A stretch of DNA of 64,000 nucleotides from Plazaster borealis (lineage: Eukaryota; Echinodermata; Asteroidea; Forcipulatida; Labidiasteridae). The stretch is taken from NCBI GenBank assembly GCA_021014325.1, contig CM037462.1:2946318-3010317 (forward strand), in the 5' to 3' direction. This document shows positions 12,201 through 22,240 of the stretch, piece by piece. Under the pieces are notes generated by a model, which saw only the letters and a program-made list of their open reading frames with translations, searched no databases and was not told the origin of the DNA. The translations under genes and the position numbers were made by a program. Numbering within the stretch: position 1 is the stretch's first letter; the number at the start of each line of letters is the position of its first letter.

Positions 12201-13551
12201 AATAATGGTTAAGTGTCTTGATTAAGGACACAAGTGTCAAGACTGGGACTCGAATCCATTTTCTGCTGAACAGAAACACCAGAGCTTGAGTCCAGTGCTC
12301 TTAATCGGCCATTCAGTGACGCTGCAACATTATGAACCAACCTTTAAATTGTACATAACTAAGTTAGAATTGTCCCTTCAACCCCAATCACGAGTCAAAT
12401 AGCTCCACTCCCACAGGCCTGGATCCTTTTTCATTTTGCAAAGAGTACTTCTGTTTGAAAACCTTAGAGTCTTTGGGGAACATTTGAAGGGGGCACCAAG
12501 GCCAAAACCAGGACAACAGAGGCCATAGCCTCGATGGCCTCGGTGTAATTCTAGACCTGTGCTGCCCTAATTACCTGAAAATTCCTTGGTGTTTGCCACG
12601 AGCCTCTTTGGAAACAAGTGCGTTCATGAACATAAACGATCCAACGGCCACATCCATCAGCCCACTACCAAAGGTCTCTGTCTTGGCGAAGCGGCGTGGG
12701 AAGATCTGGAAATCGACCGCGAGGATGGCGATGGCGGAGGCTACCATCCCATGCACCCGGAACATCGTCATGAAGAGGGGTCTCTCCGAACCCATGGGGA
12801 GCTCCCAGAGGGGCCTTGGGGCAGCTGGTTTAGCCTTGGAGGGTTTCTTCACCCGATTGGCTTTAGTTGGCTGGTGGACGTATGCAACTAGGAGCAGTGT
12901 TGCAGAGGTGGCTAGTAGCACCACAATGAAGTGCTGTAGGTGATCACTCAAGATCGTGAAGGCGAATAGGAGGGGCAGAACCAGGGTGATGAAATCCAAG
13001 ACAAAAGCAAACCTGTTTGAGAAAAAGAACGAGGAAGGTGCAGTGTTCTTTTATTTCTATTTTTGTTTAAATTTCATGCAAGTTCACCCCAAACATAAGC
13101 TCATTGGATGCCAGACACACCGGGGAAAATCCCCTTCTCTTAATAGCGATAAGTGTACTGGATTCTTTTACGTGTATTGATAGTTTTTGATACAACACAC
13201 GAGACCTACGGTTTTATGTCCAATTTGAAGGACGAAGCAATAATGGTTAAAAGTGTCTTGATTAAGGACACAAGTTTCAAGACCAGGACTCGAACCCACA
13301 CTCTGCTGATCAGAAACACCAGGAGCTTGAGTTTGGTGCTCTTATCCGCACGGCCACGACACAACAATTCTTCTGAGATAGTACCATATGTTTTTGACTA
13401 CACTTCCAAACAGCGTCACCAGAACAGGAACCAATGTCCATCGGAGCAACTCGGATGCAGGAGCTACTGCCACAACGAGGGAGACTTCGAACGGTGTTGT
13501 TCCTGTCAGGTTGGCGTAGAAGGCCTCCTTGCTGGGATGCAAATCCATCAT
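6238..13551 (-). CDS. PIGW: GPI-anchor inositol acyltransferase PIGW (GWT1 family)
   Basis: PIGW is a multi-pass ER membrane enzyme that acylates the inositol ring of early GPI-anchor precursors. Coding exons, in transcript order: 13551-13385, 13012-12575, 11752-11581, 9377-9127, 7753-7612, 6768-6660, 6467-6238. They join in frame to 502 residues; human PIGW is about 504. Family stretches: [17 protein letters not shown] at the N-terminus, [18 protein letters not shown] with [14 protein letters not shown] in exon 2, [17 protein letters not shown] in exon 3, GLLNANREG in exon 4, [12 protein letters not shown] in exon 5 and [13 protein letters not shown] in the last. Many hydrophobic segments fit a membrane protein. 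The mammalian coding region is intron-poor, so seven exons is a contrast. The exon 1 donor (GTACTA) is the least certain junction. A possible 5' noncoding exon ends at 14515 (donor GTGGGC). Confidence 0.93.
7214..7591 (+). repeat. tRNA-derived SINE, type 1
   Basis: The head has an A box (TGGCCGAGCGG) and a B box (GGTTCGAACCC). The body includes GTGTTGTGTAATGCACGTAA and AGCGCTTTGAGACACCCAT, and it ends at an ATTATTAT tail. It lies in a PIGW intron. Confidence 0.85.
7986..8224. repeat. Foldback element with TATAGACGATGTGACCTCTG ends
   Basis: The terminal inverted repeats TATAGACGATGTGACCTCTG and its inverse enclose further inverted blocks (GCCGGGCAAAACC / TTGCCCGGCGG). A second near-complete copy is at 61638-61840 and a degenerate one at 31972-32313. 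Confidence 0.8.
8311..8385 (+). repeat. tRNA-like sequence, probably SINE head or pseudogene
   Basis: It has an A-box-like TAGCTCAGTTGGTAGAGC and a B box GGTTCAAATCC. The acceptor ends do not pair and the anticodon loop is too long, so it is not called as a functional tRNA. Confidence 0.45.
8676..9085. repeat. Tandem repeat, about 68 bp unit, six copies
   Basis: The anchor TAGATTGTATCTCCACCATG recurs near 8701, 8770, 8838, 8907, 8973 and 9041, a period of 66-69 bp. The array lies in the PIGW intron and ends about 40 bp from the exon ending at 9127. Confidence 0.9.
9445..9840 (-). repeat. MITE family B, full copy
   Basis: About 395 bp. Terminal repeats are TTTAAATGGTCTGTATAC and the inverse GTATACATTCCCTTTAAA. 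The core palindrome is GAGAAGCATTACTGCAG with its inverse. Outer ends resemble family A (GTTTGGTAATGACTC) but the interior differs. Other copies are at 43507-43899, 50382-50654 and 58453-58841. Confidence 0.8.
9864..10090. repeat. Dispersed repeat with inverted ends, copy 1
   Basis: It begins near GCTATTAAACTGTGCATTTT and ends with the inverse GGTTGCACAGTTTTTAGTAG. A related copy is at 34606-34885; they share blocks such as CCCAGGAAGTTTTA and TTACACTCACACACTCAAA. Confidence 0.6.
10270..10660. repeat. Degenerate GTTGCATTTGGCA repeat region
   Basis: Variants of GTTGCATTTGGCA occur many times on both strands, with flanking CCTAACC and TTAGGGTTAA blocks. It looks like an eroded tandem or foldback array. 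No coding frame is convincing. Confidence 0.5.
11140..11485 (+). repeat. tRNA-derived SINE, type 2 tail
   Basis: It shares the TTGTGGCCGAGTGGTTAAGA head and GGTTCGAATCC B box of the type 1 SINE, but continues with CTTCTCTTCACTCAGGGGTA, then GCTCGGGGCTGTATAATCCC and a TTATTATTATT tail. Confidence 0.8.
11916..12329 (-). repeat. tRNA-derived SINE, type 1
   Basis: A reverse-strand copy in a PIGW intron: tail GCGCTATATAAGAC, body with GTGTTGTGTAATGCACG, and head ending near 12329. Confidence 0.75.
12411..12561 (-). repeat. Short repeat H (aggcctgg...ccaaggcc) copy
   Basis: An approximately 150 bp element with CATTTTGCAAAGAGTACTTC, TTTGAAGGGGGCACCAAGGC and CAACAGAGGCCATAGCCTC. Other copies are at 13658-13830, 42949-43105, around 44630-45185 (interrupted) and 57283-57515. 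Confidence 0.6.
13096..13366 (-). repeat. tRNA-derived SINE, type 1, beside the PIGW exon 1 donor
   Basis: A reverse-strand copy whose head ends about 20 bp from the exon 1 splice donor at 13385. The body is shortened relative to the 7214 copy. Confidence 0.75.
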
Positions 13552-13657
13552 GCTGACTTCTCACTCTGGACTTTCAAAAGATAAAAACAAAAGTGCGAGA
13601 CCTGTTTTTTTGTATTTTTCATTATCTGTTTGAACGATGCCTAGATTTGAGTTTCTG

Positions 13658-13830
13658 TGAATAGAAAAGGCCATTATCATTTTGCAAAGGGTACCTTCAT
13701 TAGAAAATCTTAAAAGTCTATGGGGAACTTTTGAAGGGGGGCACCAAGCAAGGCCGAGACCAGCAGGGCAACAGAGCCAGAGGCCATTGGCCTCCGTGGC
13801 CCCTGTGAGGCTACTCCTAGAACTATGAGT
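13658..13830 (-). repeat. Short repeat H copy
   Basis: It contains the family blocks CATTTTGCAAAGGGTACCTT, GAAGGGGGGCACCAAG and AGAGGCCATTGGCCTC. It lies just upstream of the PIGW start. Confidence 0.55.
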
Positions 13831-13839
13831 TTCGCTCAT

Positions 13840-16057
13840 CGTCTACACGAACGCTGGTTCATGATAACCAACGTTGGTTCAACAGTTCATGTTTTTATAT
13901 GCAAGCAGCCACTTCCATGCAGAAAAACATGAACCATTGGTCATCGCGAACCAGCATTGCATGCAGCTTACCATTGAAAAGCGGCCATAATTGTTACTGA
14001 AATGTGATGCGATTAAAGATTCTTCTGAATTAACGGTAAGAATTTCTCTCTTTTTTTGCAATTTCTTTTTGCAGAGTGGATTTCTGGATCCACGCTGAGT
14101 TCACTGTGAGAAGTGTGAGAATAAAGAATACATCAGAGCATAAAGGGCAAAAAGGTTAGAATAGGATTTTGTACATGATGATGGCCTTTGACTCGAGTTT
14201 GACTTTGAGGTTCGTGGAGACGATGGCAGAATGAACCTCAGTCATAATTCTAGGACTAATACTACGGAAACCAATACTACTAGTAGTAGTACTAGTGTAG
14301 TAAGAGTAAAGTGAGGCCTGTTCCTGGATAATAAAACCCGCCGTGGCAGGAGATTCTGTCCTCCCGGAGATTCTGTGTGAACTGTGTACAAACTTCTTAT
14401 ATCCTCGTATCCCCATTATTCGCGCACGTAAGAATTGAAATTGAATTTTAACTTGATTAACAGAATCAAGAACAACTTTTAGCTTTAATTTTAATTGTTT
14501 GATGTCAAAGCCCACCTGAGAGGAGAATTTGAAGCCTGCAGAACATCGTCAAAGCACAACGAAACTCGTCGTCTGCAATCGACCCCGATTTGTCAAGTTT
14601 CGTTTTCCGTCACATGAATTCGCGCACTTGGGCTGGAACGCCACTACGGAGTCCCTATTGTCCCGCCTTTCTTCTAAATGCTTTTAGTCCGTGCGGCAGG
14701 GAAGCTGCCGGTTGAAATCGGCAGTGATAATTATTTACGGGAAGGGGTGGTGGGGTTGGCGAGGTGGGAAATGGACTCTGCGCTGTTATCACAAAGTTGG
14801 TAAGCCCCGCGTCCAGTTAAATGCAAACAATTCGTAATTTCTGAAAAAAGGATTATAAGGCGCACGTCCACTTCAACCTTCCGTAGTATTTTGTACGCCC
14901 TCTGTCATGTCTGTTGTTAAATGAAAATCACGTGGTCTTGTAATTTAAGTATTGAAGTATGGCAGACGATACGCACAGAACTTTCAGTGTTTTCTTGTTT
15001 TTTTAATCGACCATCTTATCTAGCTATGTTTTGTATTTAGTCTAAAAAGGTAAGATTGTATACTACATTTGTAATTTATCTAAAATCTTACCGGAAAGGC
15101 TTTGATTTTCCACATCTTCGCAGGAAATTGTTTATCAGGCTTTATACTTTCATGAAATAAAAAAAATTTAGTCACTGCGTATTGTAAACAAAATAATATG
15201 CGTCGGGAAAGGTACCTGCGCGAATATTTGTGATGCGCGAAATTGGGGTACGGGAGGATACGATAGCGTAGTTGCGTTATCGCAACTAATGACAGCGCCT
15301 TCATTTTAATCAACCTTCATCCCATGATAATGTAACACGTAATTATTTGGTGTCACAAGGGTTGGCCGATAATAATAACACAGAGAAGATAGTAGAAACG
15401 TTCTTTGCCATATGATGGTGGGGACGACAGAATCTCCGGGGGACAAATTTTCCTTTTAGGACACACCGGCAATCGGCATTTTGCCATGACTTTGACATAG
15501 TTTTATAAACTATTTGAAAATTTTATCCAAAGAACTAGGCTAATATTAACCCATGCCAACTCCTAAAAAACACTATTTAAAATCTAATAATATTGAGCAA
15601 GGAACAACTTTAGTTACCTTCCTTATGCTGTAAATCTGTCCACCTCTTTTCAGTATGACCATTTCATGGGCGCAGCCATTTGCAGACCAGCGCCCTCAGT
15701 GTCCAATTTAAGCGCCGTTTCATTTGACATAAAGGGGTTTGTTATTATTTGAAACGTAATATTTCGAGCGTTTGTTTCTTACTTTAAATTTTAGCGTTAA
15801 AAAAACCATTTAAAATAAAAATCAGAAACAAATTATGCATCTTTAAAATACTTAGATTATTAGTATACTGTCTTGTATAATTAATTTAATGCATACTTTT
15901 CAATCAGACATCCCTATCATAGTTATTGGATTTGTCCTCAATTGTAAACAAGCTCAAACTTCACACACACTGCACTCTAGCCTATAGGCTCTACTGCACT
16001 ACCACCAGTCAGTCTGTCAGTACACTTTTTAAAGTTTGCTTTCGAGAGAAATTAACA
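13840..16057. other. Spacer between divergent PIGW and REX1BD
   Basis: No coding exon was recognised. On the minus strand, sequence ending TCCTCTCAG at 14515 with donor GTGGGC could be a PIGW 5' noncoding exon; it would splice to the CCAG at 13567-13570. This is weak inference. The right end holds the REX1BD 5' UTR. Confidence 0.4.
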
Positions 16058-19000
16058 ATGGTAAGTCCGAATTTTTTTACAGCACAGTTTTTTTTTCAAA
16101 AATGTTTTTAATGTAAAGACTTTATAGAGCATGCAAGGACAAACAGGCCATACTAATTAACAAGGTATTTTGTAGGTGTGGTTTTGAGCAGACGACAAAA
16201 TGAAAATGATTGCAATTTATTAACTTTCTAAAATTTGATCCTTTCAATGGTATAGTACAGGCATGAGTGCCATTATTAAATCTGCCCCTTGCGCCTTGGT
16301 GTGTTGTTTATTTGGAACTCTGCAACTTGATAATCGCACTTGATTGATTGATTGATTGAATTTATTTAGATAAAAATACAGCAAGAACATGCCAAAAATA
16401 CATACACAACAACAGGAAAAAAGACAATGAAAAAAAGAAGATAAACCAAAATAGAACACACGATAGAAAGACTGTACAAAATTATCCAAGGATAGCCCAA
16501 AAAAGCCAATAACTTAAGACTTATTTCCATTGGGGTCCTTACAAAAAACGGCGAAAAACACCAAAAAGAAATGGAAGTACCAAAAACAGACGAACCTAGT
16601 CAAGAGCAAAAAGGTGAATCATGGAAAACAAAGCATGAGAACACATAAGCGTGAGAAGCGTGGGTAAAGTTTAAATCATGTAGCTCCATAAATAACAGTG
16701 CCAATAAAGCTGGAAGCGAAGGGAGTCCAGCGTGATTGCGCTATTTATGAGGCTAGGCCTCAGCGTGTTTAAACAAACTAGTTTAAAATCTCTTCACGCA
16801 CTTTGATTCCCTTATTGAAGACCAATTCCATTCGGACACGGCCTATATATGTTTTAAATCTAAGTCTTATTTCCATCATTCACAGGCTGGTGAAGGCGCT
16901 TCAAAAGCAATCAAAGAGTTCTTCTCCCTCCAAGAAGAAAGGATCAAGTGTTATAAACGGCTGGACCAGTAAGATCAAAATAATGTGAAATCTTGGTTCA
17001 AAATGGTGACAACACCTGTCTGGTATCTGGTAGTTCTCATAGTGGCATAGTCATAGTCACTGTGGTCAAGTGGTTAGACTGCAGGACTTGCAATCACAAG
17101 GTTGTGGGTTCCAATCCCGTCAGGCTAACCACTGATTTCACAATGACTAGAATAAGTATTGTTGTCTAATTACTGAATCACAACCTGTTGATTTGTGCGT
17201 TTCATAATCATAGACGTTAAACCAATATTTGTATGAGAGAGATTGGCTGTTGCCAGGTTGGCGTTTATATCCCCTTTTTGTGGGAGTTTGCCGAGTTCCC
17301 ATCATCTAAACAGAAGGGTGGGTGTCAGATGTGGGGGGGGGAGGGGTTAGCCCTTTCATGCACCATTTATTTTAGTGATAAATTGATCATATGGACACAT
17401 TAATTGTTTACTCGTCTTTTTCAAATGGCGACCCCCCAAAAAACGAGTCACAATAGCATCCTCAAGAGTCCTCTTTCCCATTCTGAAAACTGTGTGGCCG
17501 TGTGATCTTTATTTTACATTTTGCAACTATTTTTTTTTAGAGGATTTAAACCGGTCGCTAACGTGAAAGAGCTTAAAAAATAAATATTAAAATGAATTTT
17601 TTAATTTTATTTTCTTGCATGAAGACATCACTTGGAGTACCTAGACACGTCGCCAAACTATGACTTCCCAGTCTACCGGCAAGCGGTCCATGACTGCACC
17701 GAAGAATTCTCCAGAATCTCTCGCTGCATCATCGTCGTAGAAGAACAATTCCAGGGAGAGTTTAAGAATGCCGAGATTGCAAGACTTATTGGAAAAGTGC
17801 AAGAAAACGAGAAGAGGAAATTGGAATTGGTGAGAAAGGGTTGGATTAAAGGGTTGTTGAAGACCTCAACTTCAAATTCAATGTATTTCCACGGTATTAC
17901 ATATCAATAAGCAAAGAATAAGCATGGGGAAAATGGGTGATACTGTAGAGGGCCAATCAATTTCATAGAGCTGCTTAAAGCAGAAAATATTGCTTAATAA
18001 ATTTCTGCTTAGTGCAATTTAGCAGGAAACCATTTACAAATTGTATATGTGAAATGGTATTTTGGTTGGTAACCTATTTCTGGTAATCAAAATTGTTTTG
18101 TGCTCAATTCTTTCTGTGCTTAAGCAGCTCTATGAAATTGGGCCCAGGGCCCACTTTCATAAAGCTGTTTAGCAGAAAATTCTGCTCAGCAAATTTCTTT
18201 GCTAAGCAAGAAATTAGTGGGGTACCAGTCACAGCAATGGTAACTGTATGGTATTTTGGCTGGTAACCTATTTTTCTTAAGCAAGAGTTTTCTGTGCTTA
18301 GCAAGTTTTTGTGCTTTATGAAATTGGGCCCAGGAAGCAGAGCTTGTATTAGGGTATATGGGCCCCTTAGCGTGTTCGTGCATTAAATCGGAAAGTATTT
18401 AAAAAAAGTTATATTTGTAAGGTACTAAAAAAGATGACCAGGTGGGGCTCAATGCTAACAAACAAATTGCACCTAACACACAACACTAGCAACAAACCAA
18501 CAACGGACGTAAACAAACATAGATAACGGATCAGCCGTGTATGAATCAGATAGGAACAACCATTCAACAACAATAGGATTTTCAACAAAGTAGACATACT
18601 ATCATTGTTCTCCCTTAAAGGAACGTTACAGAACTGGTAATTAAAATTTTCTTTAAGATCACAGATTTACATAAAACTTACACGGTCTAATGATGATGAT
18701 AGTAGAAAACATCCCTAGAAATATTTCTGTCTGAAAAGCCATATTTGATGAGAAATAATAAAACTACTTTCCTGTTGGAGTTTATCCCTCATGAGCGTTT
18801 TATTCATGCATTGTATAACACATGCAAATGTGTAATCGGTTTTTCACTATATTCTCGTGACCCAGATGGCCGATCGATCTCAGCTACTTGGGCCCAATTT
18901 CATAGAGCTGCTTAAGCACAAAAAGTAGCTAAGCACAACAAAATTATGCTTACCAGAATATGATCACCAGCCAATCTGTGACTGGTATCCTGCCCAATTT

Positions 19001-20555
19001 CATAGCGCTGCTTAACGGTAAGCAAATTTTCGTGCTAACTGTAGCAGAAAATCAAAAAAATCACAATGAAGAAAATTAGGCGGCCATCTTGCGCGTTCAC
19101 CATGGATTTGCATTGTTACGTCATTCATTTTCATACAGTAAGCACCGGAAGGTTAGCATGCCTTTTCGTGTGCTTATGGTTAGAAGCGCTATGAAATGGA
19201 AATTCGCTCAGTAAGCACAAATCGGCCGTTAAGCAGCTCTATGAAATTGGCCCCTGCTAATTTTCGATGAGCAGAAAATTGTTAAGCATTATTTTCTGCT
19301 GAAAGGCATTGTACACGTTTGGTAATTACTCAAAATATATATTAGCATAAAAACTGACTTGGTAACGAGCAACAGAGAGCTGTTGATAGTTTAAAACATT
19401 GTGAGAAACGACTCCCTCTGAAGTAACATAGTTTTTGAGAAAGAGGTAATTTCTCACTAAAATAATAAAAACTTCTTGCAAGAAGTTTTTATTATTCTAT
19501 CTGAAAGCACACAAATTTGTACAACAAGGGTGTTTTTTCTTTCATCATTTTCTTGCAACTTCGATGACCAATTGAGCCCAAATCTTCACAGGCTTGTTAT
19601 TTTATGCATATGTTGGGATACACCAAGTGAGAACACTGGTCTTTGACAATTTCCAAACGTGTACGATGGCTTTAAGCAGCTCTATGTAATTGGGCCACAG
19701 TCCCGCTGGTTAGTCAACAAACAAGTTGAGGGTAAACCCTACATACGCTTACATTTTACTTTTATACTTTATTTGATTTCAGACGGGTTTGCTGCAGCTG
19801 GTAAAACAAAAATACCAAGATGAGCCGAGTCCTGAAAGTGAAGAAGACGTTACCCAACTTAAACTCAAGTATGTGGTAAAAATAATACTAATGCAACTGT
19901 TTTGATGGTTTCCTGTGCATTCATGAATGGCAGTCCAAAATTTAAACAAAATTTATGATTGGAACTCTCACCAGCTCAACTCTTGCGAAGTACTTGTTGC
20001 GAATTTGTGACGACAAGTTGGCTTTGCATTCGCAGGAAGTATGAACCGGGCTTTATGGATCTCCTGGAAGCTTGTGGGAAAACTCTAAACTTTTCTTACT
20101 GTTGGAACCAGAAGAAACAATATCTTTTTTTGTTCCTGAACCTATTCCATATTGTTCCATGTGTTATTGGTACTGTTCCATTCAATACTTATCATTGTGC
20201 TGTGGACCTACCTAAAAGGATAAGCAGCTTTAATCCTATTGCTGAATGACATCAAGTGTCATGCCAGCCATGCAGTGGGTGGGTTCAGCTTGTATCATCA
20301 TTTCTGTGACCAAGAAAATGGCACATTAAAATATTTTTCTTCGTTCAACCCTAAATTGTTTAAAATTTATCCAGTCAGTTTCCCTTGTGGTTTATTACTT
20401 GCTAATATTTACCTGTATTTGTATACCTTCTTATATTATGAAGTTTGTGTTTTTCATTTCTTCACCGAAACAGGCTCAATTCTACAGTGTCCCAAATAGC
20501 AGAACTTCTCCAGGACCTGAGGTATGAAGCTGAGGATCTATTGACTCAACCCTAA
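16058..20555 (+). CDS. REX1BD: REX1BD homologue (required for excision 1-B domain protein)
   Basis: Exons 16058-16060, 16886-16968, 17625-17829, 19783-19868 and 20474-20555 join in frame to 152 residues. The first coding exon contributes only the ATG, with the donor GTAAGT directly after it. The protein carries the small helical REX1-B domain (human C19orf60/REX1BD): an LQEERIKCYKRLD helix, NYDFPVYRQAVHDCTEEF, LIGKVQENEKRKLE with TGLLQLV, and a C-terminal SQIAELLQDLRYEAEDL. The last motif matches the human SEVLQDLRFDAES ending. The family name comes from a Chlamydomonas DNA-repair locus, and the animal function is poorly established. No membrane segment or signal peptide is seen. A 55 bp tandem array starts about 40 bp after the stop. 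Confidence 0.88.
17055..17310 (+). repeat. tRNA-derived SINE, third type
   Basis: The head CTGTGGTCAAGTGGTTAGAC has A-box spacing to the B box GGTTCCAATCC. The body includes AGACGTTAAACCAATATTTG and GAGAGATTGGCTGTTGCCAG. It is in REX1BD intron 2. Only one copy was noticed. Confidence 0.6.
17365..17575 (-). repeat. Dispersed repeat K, copy 1
   Basis: The stretch from TGATCATATGGACACATTAA to GATTTAAACCGGTCGCTA matches the reverse complement of 40915-41150. Coding-like content was not seen. Confidence 0.65.
17949..18331. repeat. Two adjacent GGGCCCAATTTCA foldback elements
   Basis: The first copy (17949-18145) and second (about 18146-18331) each have inverted ends near ATTTCATAGAGCTGCTTAA and TTATGAAATTGGGCCC. 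They abut at a shared GGGCCCAGGGCCC. The family body (ACCAGTCACAGCAATGG, TTTTGGCTGGTAACC) is clear in the second. Confidence 0.75.
18617..18767 (+). repeat. Short TTAAAGGAAC repeat, copy 2
   Basis: Nearly identical over about 150 bp to 1852-2012, but its right terminus is missing or replaced after GAGAAATAAT. Confidence 0.7.
18889..19695. repeat. Nested block: foldback interrupted by a second foldback and a MITE A
   Basis: An outer GGGCCCAATTTCA element runs from 18889 to 19695. It is split after TGTGACTGGTATCCTGC by an inner foldback (about 18992-19253), and again after ATTATTTTCTGCT by a MITE A copy (19301-19675, TTCTTGCAAGAA core). The last outer piece is AAGCAGCTCTATGTAATTGG. Removing both insertions restores the usual family order. 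Confidence 0.8.
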
Positions 20556-20589
20556 CCCCCACCCACCCCACTTCCAGCCAAAGAAGGCC

Positions 20590-21725
20590 CAATTTTATGA
20601 GATGCTACACCATGCAAAGAAAGTTGTCATCTTTAGGCATCTCCTGCCTCTATGAGATGCTTTACCGTGCAAAAAAGGTGTCATCTTTAAGCACCTTTCA
20701 CCTCTATGAGATGCTACACCGTGGAAACAAGTTGTCATCTTTAGGCACCTCCCGCCTCTGTGAGATGCTACACTGTGCAAAGAAAGTGTCATCTTTAAGC
20801 ACCTCCCGTCTCTATGAGATGCTACACCGTGCAAAAAAGGTGTCATCTTAGGCACCTCCCGTCTCTACGAGATGCTACACCGTGCGAACAAGTTGTCATC
20901 TTTAGGCATCTCCCGCCTCTATGAGATGCTACACCATGCAAACAAAGTTATCATCTTTAGGCACCTCCCGTCTCTATGAGATGCTACACCGTGCAAACAA
21001 AGTTGTCATCTTTAGGCACCTCCTGCCTCTATGACATGCTACAACGTGCAAACAAAGTTGTCATCTTTAGGCACCTCTCGCCTCTATAAGATGCTACACC
21101 TTGCAAACATTGCGAACAAGTTGTCATCTTTAGGCACCTCCCGTCTCTATGAGATGCTACACCGTGCAAACAAAGTTGTCATCTTTAGGCACCTCCTGCC
21201 TCTATGACATGCTACAACGTGCAAACAAAGTTGTCATCTTTAGGTACCTCTCGCCTCTATGAGATGCTACACCTTGCAAACATTGCGAACAAGTTGTCAT
21301 CTTTAGGCATCTCCCGCCTCTATGAGATGCTACACCGTGCAAACAAGTTGTCATCTTTAGGCATCTCCCGCCTCTATGAGATGCTACACCGTGCAAACAA
21401 GTTGTCATCTTTAGGCATCTCCCGCCTCAATGAGATGCCACACCTTGCAAATAAGTTGTCATCTTTAGGCACCCGCCTCTAAGAGATGCCACACCTTGCA
21501 AACAAATTGTCATCTTTAGGCACCTCCCGCCTCTATGAGATGCCACACCGTGCAAACAAAGTTGTCATCTTTAGGCACCTCCCGCCTCTATGAGATGCCA
21601 CACCTTGCAAATAAGTTGTCATTAGGCATCTCCCGCCTCTATGAGATGCTACACCATGCAAAAAAAAGGTTTCATCTTTAGGCATCTCCCGCCTCTATGA
21701 GATGCCATCTTTAGGCACCCTGCCT
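20590..21725. repeat. Minisatellite, about 55 bp unit, roughly 20 copies
   Basis: The unit runs TATGAGATGCTACACCGTGC, then AAACAAAGTTGTCATC, then TTTAGGCACCTCCCGCCTC. Spacing is 54-55 bp with some deleted or extended copies. Long open frames on both strands arise from the 54 bp units and are taken as by-products. It begins just downstream of the REX1BD stop, so part may lie in its 3' UTR. Confidence 0.93.
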
Positions 21726-22171
21726 CACCTCAACCAGCTTGAGAAACCCTGCGAGAGTATCAGTCTCAATCAGACTTCCAGGCCTGCTGAACTCCAATAA
21801 GATTACCGTTGTGCAAGACCTAAGTGGCACTTGGTCTAGATAAGCCAAACTAAACCATCAAATTAGGGAAAAACAAGGGGTAGGAGTTTAGAGAAATCTG
21901 GGGTCAGAAGTTGGCTCCTTATCTAGACATTTTACTTCCTAAACCAACTCACTCTCAACATTCAAAATAATTTGTGAAGCCATTCCACAGACCTTTTATT
22001 TCAAAGCTCAATTCCATTATCTCTCCAACAAAGCTCTACAGATGGGATGACTAAAGGGTGGTGAAGTACTAAAAACAAATCTCAATTAAATTCAAACTAA
22101 ATGTTTTCACGCAGTCTACAATTTTCAATTGATTGGTGTTCATGCCAAGTTTTTGAGAGGCAATGAAATAG

Positions 22172-22240
22172 GGCTAGATAGCTCAGTTAGAGCGCCGGCA
22201 CATTAATCCGGAGGTTGTTGGTTCAAATCCCGCTCTAGTC
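22172..22240 (+). repeat. tRNA-like sequence, degenerate
   Basis: The acceptor ends GGCTAGA and TCTAGTC pair over 7 bp. TAGCTCAGTTAGAGC and GGTTCAAATCC look like A and B boxes. The D loop is short, the anticodon stem has a mismatch and position 33 is C rather than T, so it is probably a pseudogene or SINE head. Confidence 0.45.

Noticed and set aside
14156..14515. 119-residue minus-strand open frame upstream of PIGW as a gene
   Set aside because: Low-complexity composition, no recognisable motif and no partner exon. At most its upstream edge may be a PIGW 5' noncoding exon.
20590..21725. CRISPR-like regular array or repetitive protein genes on both strands
   Set aside because: Units are contiguous with no unique spacers, in an animal genome. 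The open frames exist on both strands only because many units are 54 bp, a multiple of three, and they break at 55 bp units.
22172..22240. Functional tRNA gene
   Set aside because: The acceptor stem pairs, but the D loop is too short, the anticodon stem has a mismatch and position 33 is not T.
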